DNA of 64,000 nucleotides from Bradysia coprophila. Its lineage: Eukaryota > Arthropoda > Insecta > Diptera > Sciaridae. The stretch lies in the NCBI RefSeq assembly GCF_014529535.1, contig NW_023503501.1, positions 7,255,745 through 7,319,744 of the forward strand. Direction: 5' to 3'. The stretch's first letter is position 1, and each line of letters begins with the position of its first letter. The notes beneath the pieces are model-generated. The model had not been told where the DNA came from. It saw nothing but the letters and a program-made list of their open reading frames with translations, and did not search any database. Positions 12,572-22,805 of this stretch are shown one piece after another. A program made the position numbers and the translations under genes.

Positions 12572-14410
12572 CCGACGAAGAAGAGGTGCCAGGTGCCTCA
12601 TTCATGAGTTGTCAGTGTAAGAGTTATAAACTCAACCGCTGATGGATTTGAACCGATTGGCCGATTTGTGAACAAAGCAAGCAAAATTAATTGAATCGGT
12701 TCCAGTCAAGTAAAGTTGAATGTCTTTTACACGGCTTACCGGTAAAAGCATTATTGAGAAAACCGGTATTCGACTTCTACTAGTTGTATTAGTTTCGCCC
12801 CTAGTACATCATAGATGGCACTAGGTTTGTCACGCAGGTTACCACTGACTGGCAAAGTAGAATATTTCGTTAATGAAAGGGTATCGATTCGAGACTCTCG
12901 AACCATATGCAGCAAAACTAGTTATAATCTATACTATAGATTCTATAGCTCCGAGCCCTTTGTGAGTTGTTAGGGCAGTTTATGATATATTTTTTACGGG
13001 AGGATCAGCCACTTTTTCGATAAAATGATTTCAGTCGTCGAAGTCGAAGGTATTGAAATAGCCCTTCAACTATAAAATAGGTTTTCAACAAACAGATAAT
13101 GTCAGGTGAATCATCTGAATAATATGAAAATGTTTGTTATAAAAATTCTTTAATTTAGTTCACCGAACTCGACAATTTGTCAGCACAAGCGCAAGAAAAC
13201 AGTATTCTCCATAATATAATAAAATCGTCATCACATTAGAAGAGAAAAATTGATTATAAGACAAGATAAGAAAAAGAAACAACTCCAGTAAATATACAGC
13301 AGTGTCTAACAGAGCATTTAAATCATGCACTCATTTCACAGAGAGCACCACAGTGAATTTGTTGATGTGGAAATTCAGTTTGAAAACATGAATGAAAATG
13401 AAGTTGAATTTTCGAGTTATAAAAATGAAAATTGTAAAAAATATGAATGTTTTTCACTGCATAATATAAAACAAATTGCTTGAACAACGAGTATCAATCC
13501 GAAAATTGTTCAATTCTGTTTGAGTATTATTTTCTATCCACAAAAAACAAACGAAAGTACTTTGAAGATATTTTTAGAATGGAAAACATTTACAATTACA
13601 ATTATAATTACTATAATAGATCGCTTTGAAACGCTTTATCTGTCCCCCACTTAAAAAAACAAAAAAAAAACTTATAATGTAATCACATCGCGCAGTCCAA
13701 AATTGTAGTCAATAATGAGAAAAATCTTAGCGTTTAGTCGAATTCTCTTTTTAAATGTAATTTAATTATTTGTATAAAAGAAAAAGAAAAAAAACAAAAA
13801 ACAATTATAAAATGAACAATAAATCGATGCTAGTGTTTTCTAAATAAACAAACAAAAAATCTTAAACAAAAATCAAGCAAAAAAATATTGAGAAAATTTA
13901 GCATTTAGAATTTTAAAAAAATAATTCAATTCTTGCCATAGTATTTTGGCTGTTGTTTTGCAAGCACGAAATCATATTAAATGTGATATAAGTGAAGGAA
14001 GAGTGGAAAATTATAATATATGAAAGAAAAATGAAATAAAAAAAATTGTGAAAAATGAACATTTGCGTTTCCGTACTGTAAAACAAGTGGTGATGTCTAC
14101 TTTGTACTAGGCCCAAGCTTACGGGTTCTCTTGACTGTTGAAGCTATCAAACGACATTCTACTTTTCTTTTAACTAAGGTATGTAACCGAGAGTTTCGGT
14201 AGCAAAACCTGTGCGTGAGTATCTTATGAAAATTTAGATGTTAAAAAAATTAAGCCAAAAATAGTGGTCCACAATAACCATGATAGCATTTCTAACACTA
14301 CCACCTATCAGTCTGTATAGGTTATATATGAAATGCCACAACTCACAACGCAGGTCTCAACCCACTGAAAACATTCAATTTAAAAGCAAAAATTAATTTC
14401 AAAGTATATT

Positions 14411-15370
14411 GAGGGATTCTTTTGAAAAACAGCCTACCGAAATCGGACGCATTTTCTATTGGAATTTTTTATATGTGCCTAGAAAGGACTTCGACCCTAG
14501 TGGCCAAAACCACTTTCAAAAAAATTCTTCGAAGTTTGTGTGGCTGGTCAAAGGTGAGCAAAAACCGAAAAGTTGCAATTTTCTTACAAAAATTGCTCCA
14601 GTTACACGAGCCGTACAGGGTCGTGTGGGGTGTCATTAGAAAGGTAATCACATGTACTATTGAGCCGAATAGGGTCTTATTGGGTTTAGAATTCATCCAC
14701 ACTGAAATATGTGCAGATAAAGTTTTTAACCGAATACGTACACTGTTCTTACTGAAATTTCTCGAGGTACACAAAATGTACATGGTCGTGTGGGGTATCA
14801 TTTGAAAGGTAATTTTATGTGCTTTTGAGTGTGTAGAGTCCAAATAGAGACTAATGTGGTTTGGATACATATGCGATGAAAAAGAAGTTGAAATGTTTAA
14901 GTGTCCATATTTCATCATAGATGCATCCAAACCACATTAGTCTCTATTTGGCTCAAAAGCACATAAAATTACCTTTCAAATGATACCCCACACGACCATG
15001 TACATTTTGTGTACCTCGAGAAATTTCAGTAAGAACAGTGTACGTATTCGGTTAAAAACTTTATCTGCACATATTTCAGTGTGGATGAATTCTAAACCCA
15101 ATAAGACCCTATTCGGCTTAATAGTACATGTGATTACCTTTCTAATGACACCCCACACGACCCTGTACGGCTCGTGTAACTGGAGCAATTTTTGTAAGAA
15201 AATTGTAATTTTTCGGTTTTTGCTCACCTTTGACCAACCACACAAACTTCGAAGAATTTTTTTGAAAGTGGTTTTGGCTTCTAGGGTCGAAGTCCTTTCT
15301 AGGCACATATATAAAATACCAATAGAAAATGCGTCCGATTTCGGTAGGCTGTTTTTCAAAAGAATCCCTC
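14411..15370. mobile_element. Long foldback element (arms of about 450 bp)
   Basis: The left arm (about 14411-14865) and right arm (about 14926-15370) are near-perfect inverted copies around a loop of about 60 bp. Both ends start GAGGGATTCTTTTGAAAAAC when read inward. The mirrored open frames in the two arms are the same sequence read twice and have no protein-family resemblance. A shortened relative lies at 17040-17514. Confidence 0.85.
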
Positions 15371-15465
15371 ATTATAATTAGTTCACTACATCAAGTATTG
15401 TGTATGCCTCGTACGTAGTAGTTACAAGTCCGAATACCTCTGGGCAATTTTTCGTCCTAATTCTA

Positions 15466-15598
15466 AAATCACTAATAAAATAGTTTCTAGGACGTCAGGA
15501 TCCGAAGCTATCCCATTTTTAAGTTAAATGGGAAATGCATTTATTATATAACTTAAAATTGGGATAGATCCGGATCCTGACGTCTTAGATAGTGATTT
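15466..15598. mobile_element. Small inverted-repeat element
   Basis: An AAATCACTA end and a GACGTCAGGATCC block on the left are matched by the complementary blocks on the right, with a short AT-rich loop. It looks like a MITE. No coding capacity. Confidence 0.65.
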
Positions 15599-17039
15599 GT
15601 CATCCGGACCAAAGACTTAACATAGGCAGCAATGTTTTTTTTTAAATAACTGTAAAAAGAGACACTAAAGGCGAAGGAATATTTGAGGAGATAATACCAC
15701 AGAAATATAAGACAGTCGACCACTGTTAATTGACATTTACCCCTCCACTGTAAAACAGAAAGTTTAAGTATTTGACCAAAAGTTAAAACTCGACTTCGCC
15801 TCGTCATCAAACTTCACACAAAAAGTGACATTTTCATATTTTAACTCAAGTTTTGTAATGAATTTTACATGCTTTTGAAGCCGAAACCAATTCACTTGTT
15901 TTTCTCTATGTGTGCAATAAGCCACTTTCGACCCTAGGGAAAACAAAAACATGTAAAAAAACACAGTTTTGACTATCCTGTAAGACAGAAAACTTTGTGT
16001 TTACTGGCATGAATTTGATGGCTTACAATTCATAAGTCCTTGATAGCGCATTCAAAACCACTATTCAGTCGAGGGACCTGCACTCAAGAGGCTTTGTAAC
16101 ATTAGTCTGGTAACGTTTAACAATATAATGTCCGTCACCATCAATCGAAATATTTCATTAGATCGATATTACCCATCTGCGAACTCAAACTCAGGAATTT
16201 TATTCCTCGTTGATTAAAAATCGCTCCATAACAACTCAAGCTACCGTGCCATCAAACGTTGCATTTTATTAAAGAAACCTGAACTTCAAGACTTATTCTC
16301 TGGCGTAAGACCCTTGATTAACAATCAATGCAATTTTAATTCGAGTGAGTATGTGTAAAATATAGCTATAAGTTATGCTGTAAGCAGAGAAATGATAAGT
16401 TGATAGGCCGGTGGCGAGATAGAAAGAATATGTGAATGACAGTGCATACAGTGGATTTGCATACAAATCATACAAATTCTCTCACATTCTCTCCCATAGG
16501 AGCCAACTGTCATTCACATATTCTTTCTATAAGTAGGCCCGTCTCATTTAGTTTTCATCCCTGATGAAGCTCACTGATTGTGAGCGAAAGCTCGGAAAAT
16601 AAAAACTTTACAAAAATCTAAACCACGTATTCCAATCTTGGATCTGGGTTTCTGCTTCTCTTTTGAATCATCCCCAAACTCCAATCTAATCTAATGCGAA
16701 GATAAAATGCACGGATACGAAATACTAGTTATGTCGGCATATATCTGCAATGTGAGTTAGTTAACCCGACTAAAGTGGAGATTGGACTATCTGAACTATA
16801 AAAAATTAGTAATGCACTCTGTCCGGACTATAATTAATAAGTGAATATGCCTAAAATCAAGCGTCCGAAACGGATATGTAAATAATTACATTTTGATGAC
16901 ATTATTGAAAATAAAGTGGCTAAGCGACAAATCAAAAAATTCATGAAGTAAAACATGGATTAAGATTATGATCATGTTTATGTACCTCCTGTATTAATAA
17001 TCAAAATTTTGTTTGACCGACAGTAACGTGTAATGTTGT
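15599..17039. other. Intergenic DNA with one short inverted repeat
   Basis: No supported gene. A 25-26 bp inverted pair at 16418-16443 and 16506-16530 makes one foldback. A short ATG frame at 16707-16751 ends at a phase-0 donor (AAT/GTGAGT). It could be a leader exon of the DUF1091 gene at 17549, but its hydrophobic core is weak and I do not call it. Confidence 0.5.
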
Positions 17040-17514
17040 GAGGGATTCTTTTGAAAAACGAACTATCGAAATCGGACACATCTGTCAGCGGAGGCTATTG
17101 ATCCCATTTTTTTTAATTCCTCGATGCTTGTGCGGGCAGTTGTATGTGGTGGAAAACCAAAAACAAGCACTTTTCTTATAGAGTTTAGGCTATACGCAAC
17201 GTATAGGGTGTCATTAGAAAGGTAATTGGCGGTTAAGTAGTCAAATTTGTATCCCTACTTTGAAGTGCTCATAACTCGTCAGGGGTTAATTCTACCTCTC
17301 CTTGATCGACTCTTTGCCCCAAAAGAACGTTCAATTACCTTTCTAATGACACCCTGTACGTTGCGTGTAGCCGGAGAAAAGTGCATGTTTTCAGTTTTCC
17401 ACCACCTACCATGTGCACAAGCATCGAGGAATTAAAAATAAAAATTTGACTTCTATGGTCGAATCCTTTTCTGGGCACATCATATAAAAAGATCCGCTGG
17501 AAGATGCGTCCGAA
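17040..17514. mobile_element. Truncated relative of the 14.4 kb foldback element
   Basis: It shares the GAGGGATTCTTTTGAAAAAC terminus with the element at 14411 and has inverted internal blocks (AAAGGTAATTG near 17219 and its complement near 17335). The right end stops at the GATGCGTCCGA block and lacks the last 35-40 bp of the intact arm. It abuts the first recognised exon region of the DUF1091 gene. Confidence 0.7.
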
Positions 17515-17548
17515 GGTAATACAATTTTGGATAATTTTAAAACGTCAG

Positions 17549-18167
17549 GAACTGTATAGTATCTCGCCTATCGGAATCATATGTGAAGTATTGGATCCAA
17601 AAATTGTCGCTAAATATACTTGTCGGTCGAAAAATGTGAATCGTACAACGAATATTGGATTTAAGGAAGTGATATATCAGCCCGGTGTTGTACTAACTAA
17701 TGTTCACGTAATCTAACCGGTTGACAAAAATAAACACCAAATTAAATTCAAGTATTTCAGATAAAAGTACAGATGTACAAAAAATTTGCAACGACCTATC
17801 GACCATTTTTGATAACACTTGATCAAGACTGGTGTAACATACTAAGTGACGAAAATTCACCAATACACAAAGTGCTGAACATAAACGACCATCGAAAATA
17901 TGGAAATTTATACGATCCTTGTCCGATGACGGTTGGGTAAACACTATACGTTAAACGATCACATGGATAAACTTTTTGTAATCACAGGGAAGGCGATACG
18001 AAGATCGACCTATGGAATATGATAAATTACCGGACATACTTCCGGATGGGGAATATAGACTCGCCGTTACGACCTACGTTATTGACGAGGGGATAAGAAA
18101 AGACTTTCTTCGTACTGTTGCACTGGGGGTCATTAAACCGAAAACCGCTGAGCAATGGAGAAAGTGA
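17549..18167 (+). CDS. DUF1091 (MD-2-like) secreted-protein gene, possibly 5' incomplete
   Basis: Rebuilt from splice sites as 17549-17707, 17761-17936 and 17993-18167, giving about 169 codons with phases 0 and 2 that keep frame. The protein shows the marks of the insect DUF1091 family: an early CEVLDPK block, a KNVNRT block, VQMYKK...YRPFL followed by a DWCNIL block, a CP pair, and a C-terminal LPDILPDGEYRL stretch. These proteins belong to the ML-like lipid-binding class and many are sensory or reproductive in flies; the role here is unknown. No clear signal-peptide exon was found: the exon's left side abuts the truncated foldback at 17040-17514. The last acceptor (GGGAAG/G) was chosen because it alone keeps frame. 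It may be intact with a distant leader exon, or a 5'-truncated pseudogene. Confidence 0.65.
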
Positions 18168-18227
18168 AAAAAATCTGAACAGTTTACCGTTTTGCGGGGA
18201 ATGAAATTCTATCTCTGATTCAGTGGC

Positions 18228-18767
18228 ATTATGCAGAAGTTTCGGCCACTTGGAAACGGCAACAAAGGGGAATTTACGAAGAAACGGTGAGTTTCACACA
18301 ATGTGCGAGTAGTAAAGAGTCTCGCACAATGTGATAATAGCCTCTTCCTTGCCATTCGCACACCTTAAGGCGCCATTACATTTTCTCAAGGTCTCAAGAG
18401 AGCGCCTCAAGGTAGCGCATTTCGACAAAGGACAAACTCATTTGAAAAAAAAAACAAACTCGTCTCTTACGCAGTTTGTAAAAAACTGAGAATTCTAGAA
18501 GAAACGGTCAGACGTCAGACAAAACGGAAAGTTTTAGAGAGAAAAAAAACGGGGATTTCTAGTAGAAACGGCGAGTTCTAGAAGAAAAACCGAATGTTAC
18601 CAAAAATAAGTGGCTGATTTTAAAACGACGAGGAGGATCGGCGATTTTCGAAAAATGGACGAAAAATTCTGTTTCTTCTAGAATTCACGGTTTCTTCTAG
18701 GACTCGCTGTTTCTTCTAAAATTCGCCTTTGTCGCCGTTTCTCAAGTGACCGAAACTTCTGCATAAT
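18228..18767. mobile_element. MITE with about 50 bp terminal inverted repeats
   Basis: The left end (ATTATGCAGAAGTTTCGG and the following AAACGG block) is matched in complement by the right end, which finishes GCATAAT. The interior repeats a TCTAGAAGAAAC motif in both orientations. No coding capacity. It lies just downstream of the DUF1091 stop codon. Confidence 0.75.
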
Positions 18768-19124
18768 TTCAGTGTCTGCAGTTGAAGAGGATTATTCACC
18801 CGATTTTTATACATTTTTATTTCAGTCATTTCTTGGCCTATTTTTGACATTAAATGGCATTCCGGTCATTGTAACTCAAAGTTTTGAATTCATTTGCCTT
18901 AGTTCAGCTGAGTAGTAATTAAGGTAAGGGGTCAGGTTGCACTGACTTGAATTTTTACGTTTGTGGTTTAAACCAGCCGAGAAAGCCAATTTTAAAATAT
19001 TTTCTTCGGAAGAGTAAAACGTGCCTCGAGTCGTTTTCTAAATTGGTTTTATTCTTATGCAGAAGATATAAATAAAAAGCCCCCATCAATAGGCTCCGCG
19101 CATACAGACCATCATACACGAAAG
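18768..19124. other. Intergenic DNA and COMMD3 3' UTR
   Basis: No gene seen. The - strand carries AATAAA at 19053-19048, about 70 nt after the COMMD3 stop, a fitting poly(A) signal. Confidence 0.55.
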
Positions 19125-19776
19125 TCACTTCTCACTTAAACGTTCATACTGTCTCTCGATCTCTTTCAATTTGTATATCAACGACTGTAGCTCTTCCACA
19201 TTACACACGAAATCCGCGATCGTTTCCCGTTCGCCCGTTTTGTCCTTGTACCTTCCCAAATGGATGTTGTACGTCAATTCACCGGACCCGCACTCAGTTT
19301 GGGATGACTTGACATCGCACGTTAACTTCCATTCAACATTTGTCATGTGTGGCAATGATATTCCAGTGGTCAGATTCTTTACACGCAGCTCGGTTTTGTT
19401 CGTATCGTACACTTTGATCAATTCGTCCACTGCCATTGCGGAGACGTTGTGCGACTCCAGTAGACTGCGGAATTTTGTGCTGTCGTAGTTGTGTTTGATC
19501 GACAGGAATATAACGGTCAACACTGCATATTCAGCCTGTTTTGCGAAATCGGGTTTTGTTGCGTATATCTCTGGATTAGCCGGAATGTCTGAATGGAAAC
19601 ATTGGTTATTGATACTTGAACAAAATGTTCTTGTAATTTAATGACTCACTAGCATCGGAATACAATGCCATTTTGACAGCATTGCTAATTAATTTCTTGG
19701 TTAAATCAGTATTAATCGAAGTGTTCAAACATTTCAAACCGTCTACAACTATGCTGGATAATTCAATGTGATCCAT
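19125..19776 (-). CDS. COMMD3: COMM domain-containing protein 3
   Basis: Two exons on the minus strand, 19776-19650 and 19588-19125, joined across a 61-nt intron in phase 1, give 196 residues. Human COMMD3 has 195. The C-terminal half carries the COMM-domain signature: SLPHMTNVEWKL, a beta-rich middle, then a helical end ending LKEIERQYERLSEK. COMMD3 is a subunit of the Commander/CCC complex, which supports endosomal recycling of membrane proteins. The start is the first ATG of the spliced frame; the longest single open frame alone misses the N-terminal 62 residues. COMMD3 is preferred to other COMMD members from the SLPH...W block and the length. Confidence 0.85.
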
Positions 19777-21016
19777 TTCGCGTGAAATTTTTGTTTTTAG
19801 TTACAGTCTAGTGTTTATTTATCAGATTTTTTGACATATCATTCTCATACACACCAACACATACACGAAAGTCGAATGTGACATTTTACGCGTACTGCAC
19901 TTACCTGACATCTAAGTATCAATTCTCAATGTTGTGTGACCAAGGCTCATAATGGTTAGGTAACGTCAACAACCATGCACCTTGAAACTAAAGATTTCAA
20001 TACTTTACCAAGTGGAACTCCTCATAACGCAGGAAAATCTTAATTTATCGCTGTTACACTTGTCTACCTGATATTTTTAGTGTGTTTAATACGTAGGGGA
20101 TAATGCTCTTTTTGATTTTTATAAATTTATTTGGAGGTATTCCTTGACTCCCTTAGCACTTTCCGGTGTGCCTAAAGTTGACCATTCGCAATAACTGGCA
20201 ACGTGTTAACCTCACGTAGGAAAAACGGGCAGTTTCTGAAAATCGACCACCTACGTTTGTACTGCAATTCATTTGGTAGGTAGTCTCGTTTGGTCATTTC
20301 TACTTTGACCAACACATATGGGACATCGTTGCACAGCTGATGAAATGTCATAACATTTTTGGCCGATGGTCCAGTGGTTTGGTTCATACACCGCTTATTG
20401 CTTCACAAGCAAGCGGTCCATGGTTCAAATCTTGTTGGTGCCCATAAGACAGATGCTATCGTTTCATTTGCTCTCGAATCGATTGAATTTTCATTTTGTG
20501 TTCGAGCGAAATTCTAAGCACATTAGGTTCTGTTAATCTCAATTTGTTTTTTGAATTGAATGATTTCGTTAAGGTTAGACTCCATTCACGTGGACACTGG
20601 GGAGACGCACGAATCAAACACCTTGGGTTTCAGACTGATATCATTTTCTATTCATTCTCATCTTACTAACGTCTAATTTCATGAAAGACTTTTTAGAGTT
20701 GTTTGTTGTTGTGAGTCCTGTTCTCCTGAAGTTGTACCCATGACTTAATTAACAAGTTAAAAATGTAAGAAACTCAATTTCATCAATTTAATTTTGACTC
20801 AATACAATTGACTATGACGAAGGATACCTTTCAGAAACATACATCTGTTGACATCTGTTTATCGATGATCATGACAAAAATAAGCAATGAGCTCTGACTC
20901 TATTTCTTTTAAATAGCCAATTATTCTTTTTAACGAATGAAGTAAAAGATTTTGTGACAACTATTAGGCGAACAAAAGAAGTACCAGATACGACTCATCT
21001 TGTTGTTTGTTTTTGA
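19777..21016. other. Intergenic DNA between COMMD3 and the FAD oxidoreductase gene
   Basis: Both neighbours are on the minus strand. The only recognisable item is a tRNA-like (SINE-type) sequence at 20361-20445. No exon encoding a folate-binding C-terminal half of the oxidoreductase is visible. Confidence 0.55.
20361..20445 (+). repeat. tRNA-derived SINE head or tRNA pseudogene
   Basis: Box A-like TGGTCCAGTGG (20367-20377) and box B-like GGTTCAAATCT (20422-20432) are spaced as in tRNA genes. I could not fold a proper acceptor stem, so a functional tRNA is unlikely. A tRNA-derived SINE head fits best. Confidence 0.45.
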
Positions 21017-22468
21017 CTACATTTTAAGTATAGTTTGCTTACTTCTAGATTTATTAGAATAATTCTCCACACATTTTTGTTGTATCCAGGCCTTGTCCAT
21101 TGCCTTCTCGCTGTCGAATCTTTTCAAATCGTACAGTCCCACATCCACACTCGACATACCGTTGACCACCCAATGAGCTACTCGTTCAGCAACGCCACCA
21201 CTTAACATCATTCCATTCGAACTAAAAGCGCATGCGTGAAACAAACCATTTATATGGTAGTCCGGGCCCACAATTGGTTTACGATCAATGGAAAACGCTT
21301 CTGGTCCACATATTGACGACTTAATACCAACACTTTCAAGGGTCGGACAGAGTTTTATTGCATTTTGCATCAATGGTTCAAACGTTGTCCAATCCATTTC
21401 ATACAAACTAAATTGGAAATCGTTCGGAACATTGTTGACGACTGTTGGATTTGATTCATAGCCGCCGATGATAAGAGACTGACCTTGAACTCGAAAGTAA
21501 ATTGATAAGTCGTGATCACGTATGTTTGGCCATTTGTTTAGATTTTGTATAGTGTCTGTGACGACGTACGAGTGTTTCATTGTTATAAATGGTAATGGTG
21601 TGTCTTTACCCATTATGGACTGATTCGACCAAAGTCCTGTATAAAAATTTCGATAAGAATTCATATCGCTTATGGATAGATTATAGACAAGATTGCCATT
21701 TAAACAAATCGTTCGTTAGTGGATTACCTCTAGCATTGATAACACAATCCGCTTCAACACTTCCTATGTCAGTTAATACACCTCTAACTTTTCGTCCCTG
21801 TTCATTTTGGTCAAATAAGATTTCCTTTACGCTACAATTCTCAAGCACCGTCCCGTTCAAACGTCTTGAAGCTTTGATCAGGGCACTGCAAAGTAGATAT
21901 GGATCGACAACACCATCATCTGCGAACGTTTTATTGACTTTATGTACACTAAGTGATAACAAATTTCTTGACCTGGCGAATAAAGTGCTCCAATAAAATT
22001 CTTCGACTCCAACAGTGGAAACAACTCTCTAGCTTCACTTTCACTCAAAATGAAACTATTTACTCCCAATGATTTACCGAGTTCGCTCAATACTGCAAAT
22101 TCTCTTAACTCTTCCTTAGAGTGTGCAATGAAAAGCGATCCATTGTTTATCCAACCGCAATTATCTGCACCCAATTCGCTGAAAACTCGTTTCGTTCTCT
22201 TTAACATTTCAATTTCGAATTGACTGTGTCTTAAACTCCATACTAGTCCGGCTGTGTGAAATGTTGTTCCACACGTTAATTTACCACGTTCGACAAGTAA
22301 TACGCGAACACCACGCTTCGATAGTTGGTATAAAATACTACAACCGATTACGCCACCACCAATTACTACAGCATCAACTTGCAATGGAAGATTGCTAGAT
22401 GTTGTAACAGTTTTACTCCTAATTGGTTTTAGATTTCTCTTAACTGCGTTTAGCACCGAGCGTATCAT
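21017..22468 (-). CDS. Sarcosine-dehydrogenase-like FAD oxidoreductase, short form
   Basis: Three exons on the minus strand: 22468-21973, 21919-21728 and 21636-21017 (introns of 53 and 91 nt), joined in phase 1, giving 435 residues. The first about 26 residues are basic and free of acidic residues, suggesting mitochondrial import. A GGGVIG dinucleotide-binding motif sits at about 37-42 and a GTTFHTAGL block at about 67-75 keeps the His that carries covalent FAD in the family. The rest aligns by eye with the FAD domain of SARDH (LYSPDDGVVDP, NIRDHDLSIY, GIKSSICGPE, NGMMLSGG). SARDH is about 900 residues with a C-terminal folate-binding GcvT half; here a stop follows the FAD domain. A donor-like GTAAGC lies just before the stop, but I found no further exon before COMMD3. 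Confidence 0.8.
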
Positions 22469-22641
22469 TTTTTTAATTGAAACTGAGTGGAACGTGGTTA
22501 GTATATTTTTTCCAAATTATTTTTAAGCGACGTAAATAATCATTGATAACAATAAATGTTCAAGCAATAGAATTTTTATACTCGATTTTATATCAAGACT
22601 AGTTGGATCCCGTAGCTCCTTGAGTTCTTCGAGCACTTGTT

Positions 22642-22805
22642 ATTCACGCCGTAAGTGTGCCTAAAATTTGAATTTTAAGTGAACGATTCGATGAAAAAGT
22701 GAACCGAAAACTATATTTCAACGCTTCCTTGTACGAAAATGACGCTACGTCAGAAAGACCTCCACACTTTCCATTTTGAATTTCGACCGCACTTACGGCG
22801 TGAAT
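22642..22805. mobile_element. Short inverted-repeat element
   Basis: ATTCACGCCGTAAGTG on the left is matched in complement by CACTTACGGCGTGAAT on the right, about 130 bp apart. It looks like a MITE, just upstream of the 5' end of the oxidoreductase gene. No coding capacity. Confidence 0.65.

Larger units (their letters stand above)
11023..14410 (+). other. Trithorax 3' UTR and AT-rich intergenic DNA
   Basis: No coding exon is visible. Candidate poly(A) signals for trithorax are AATAAA at 11696-11701 and overlapping copies at 11758-11767. From about 13200 to 14090 the + strand is strongly A-rich with many short A runs. A MITE copy at 12439-12571 is listed separately. Confidence 0.6.

Noticed and set aside
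14409-15381. Mirrored 76- to 153-codon frames on both strands
   Set aside because: The same foldback arm read twice; no protein-family signal.
20172-20387. 71-codon minus-strand frame near the tRNA-like sequence
   Set aside because: It runs into the SINE-like head and shows no homology; it does not supply the missing C-terminus of the FAD oxidoreductase.
20361-20445. Functional tRNA gene
   Set aside because: Promoter-like boxes are present but no proper acceptor stem or standard cloverleaf could be formed.
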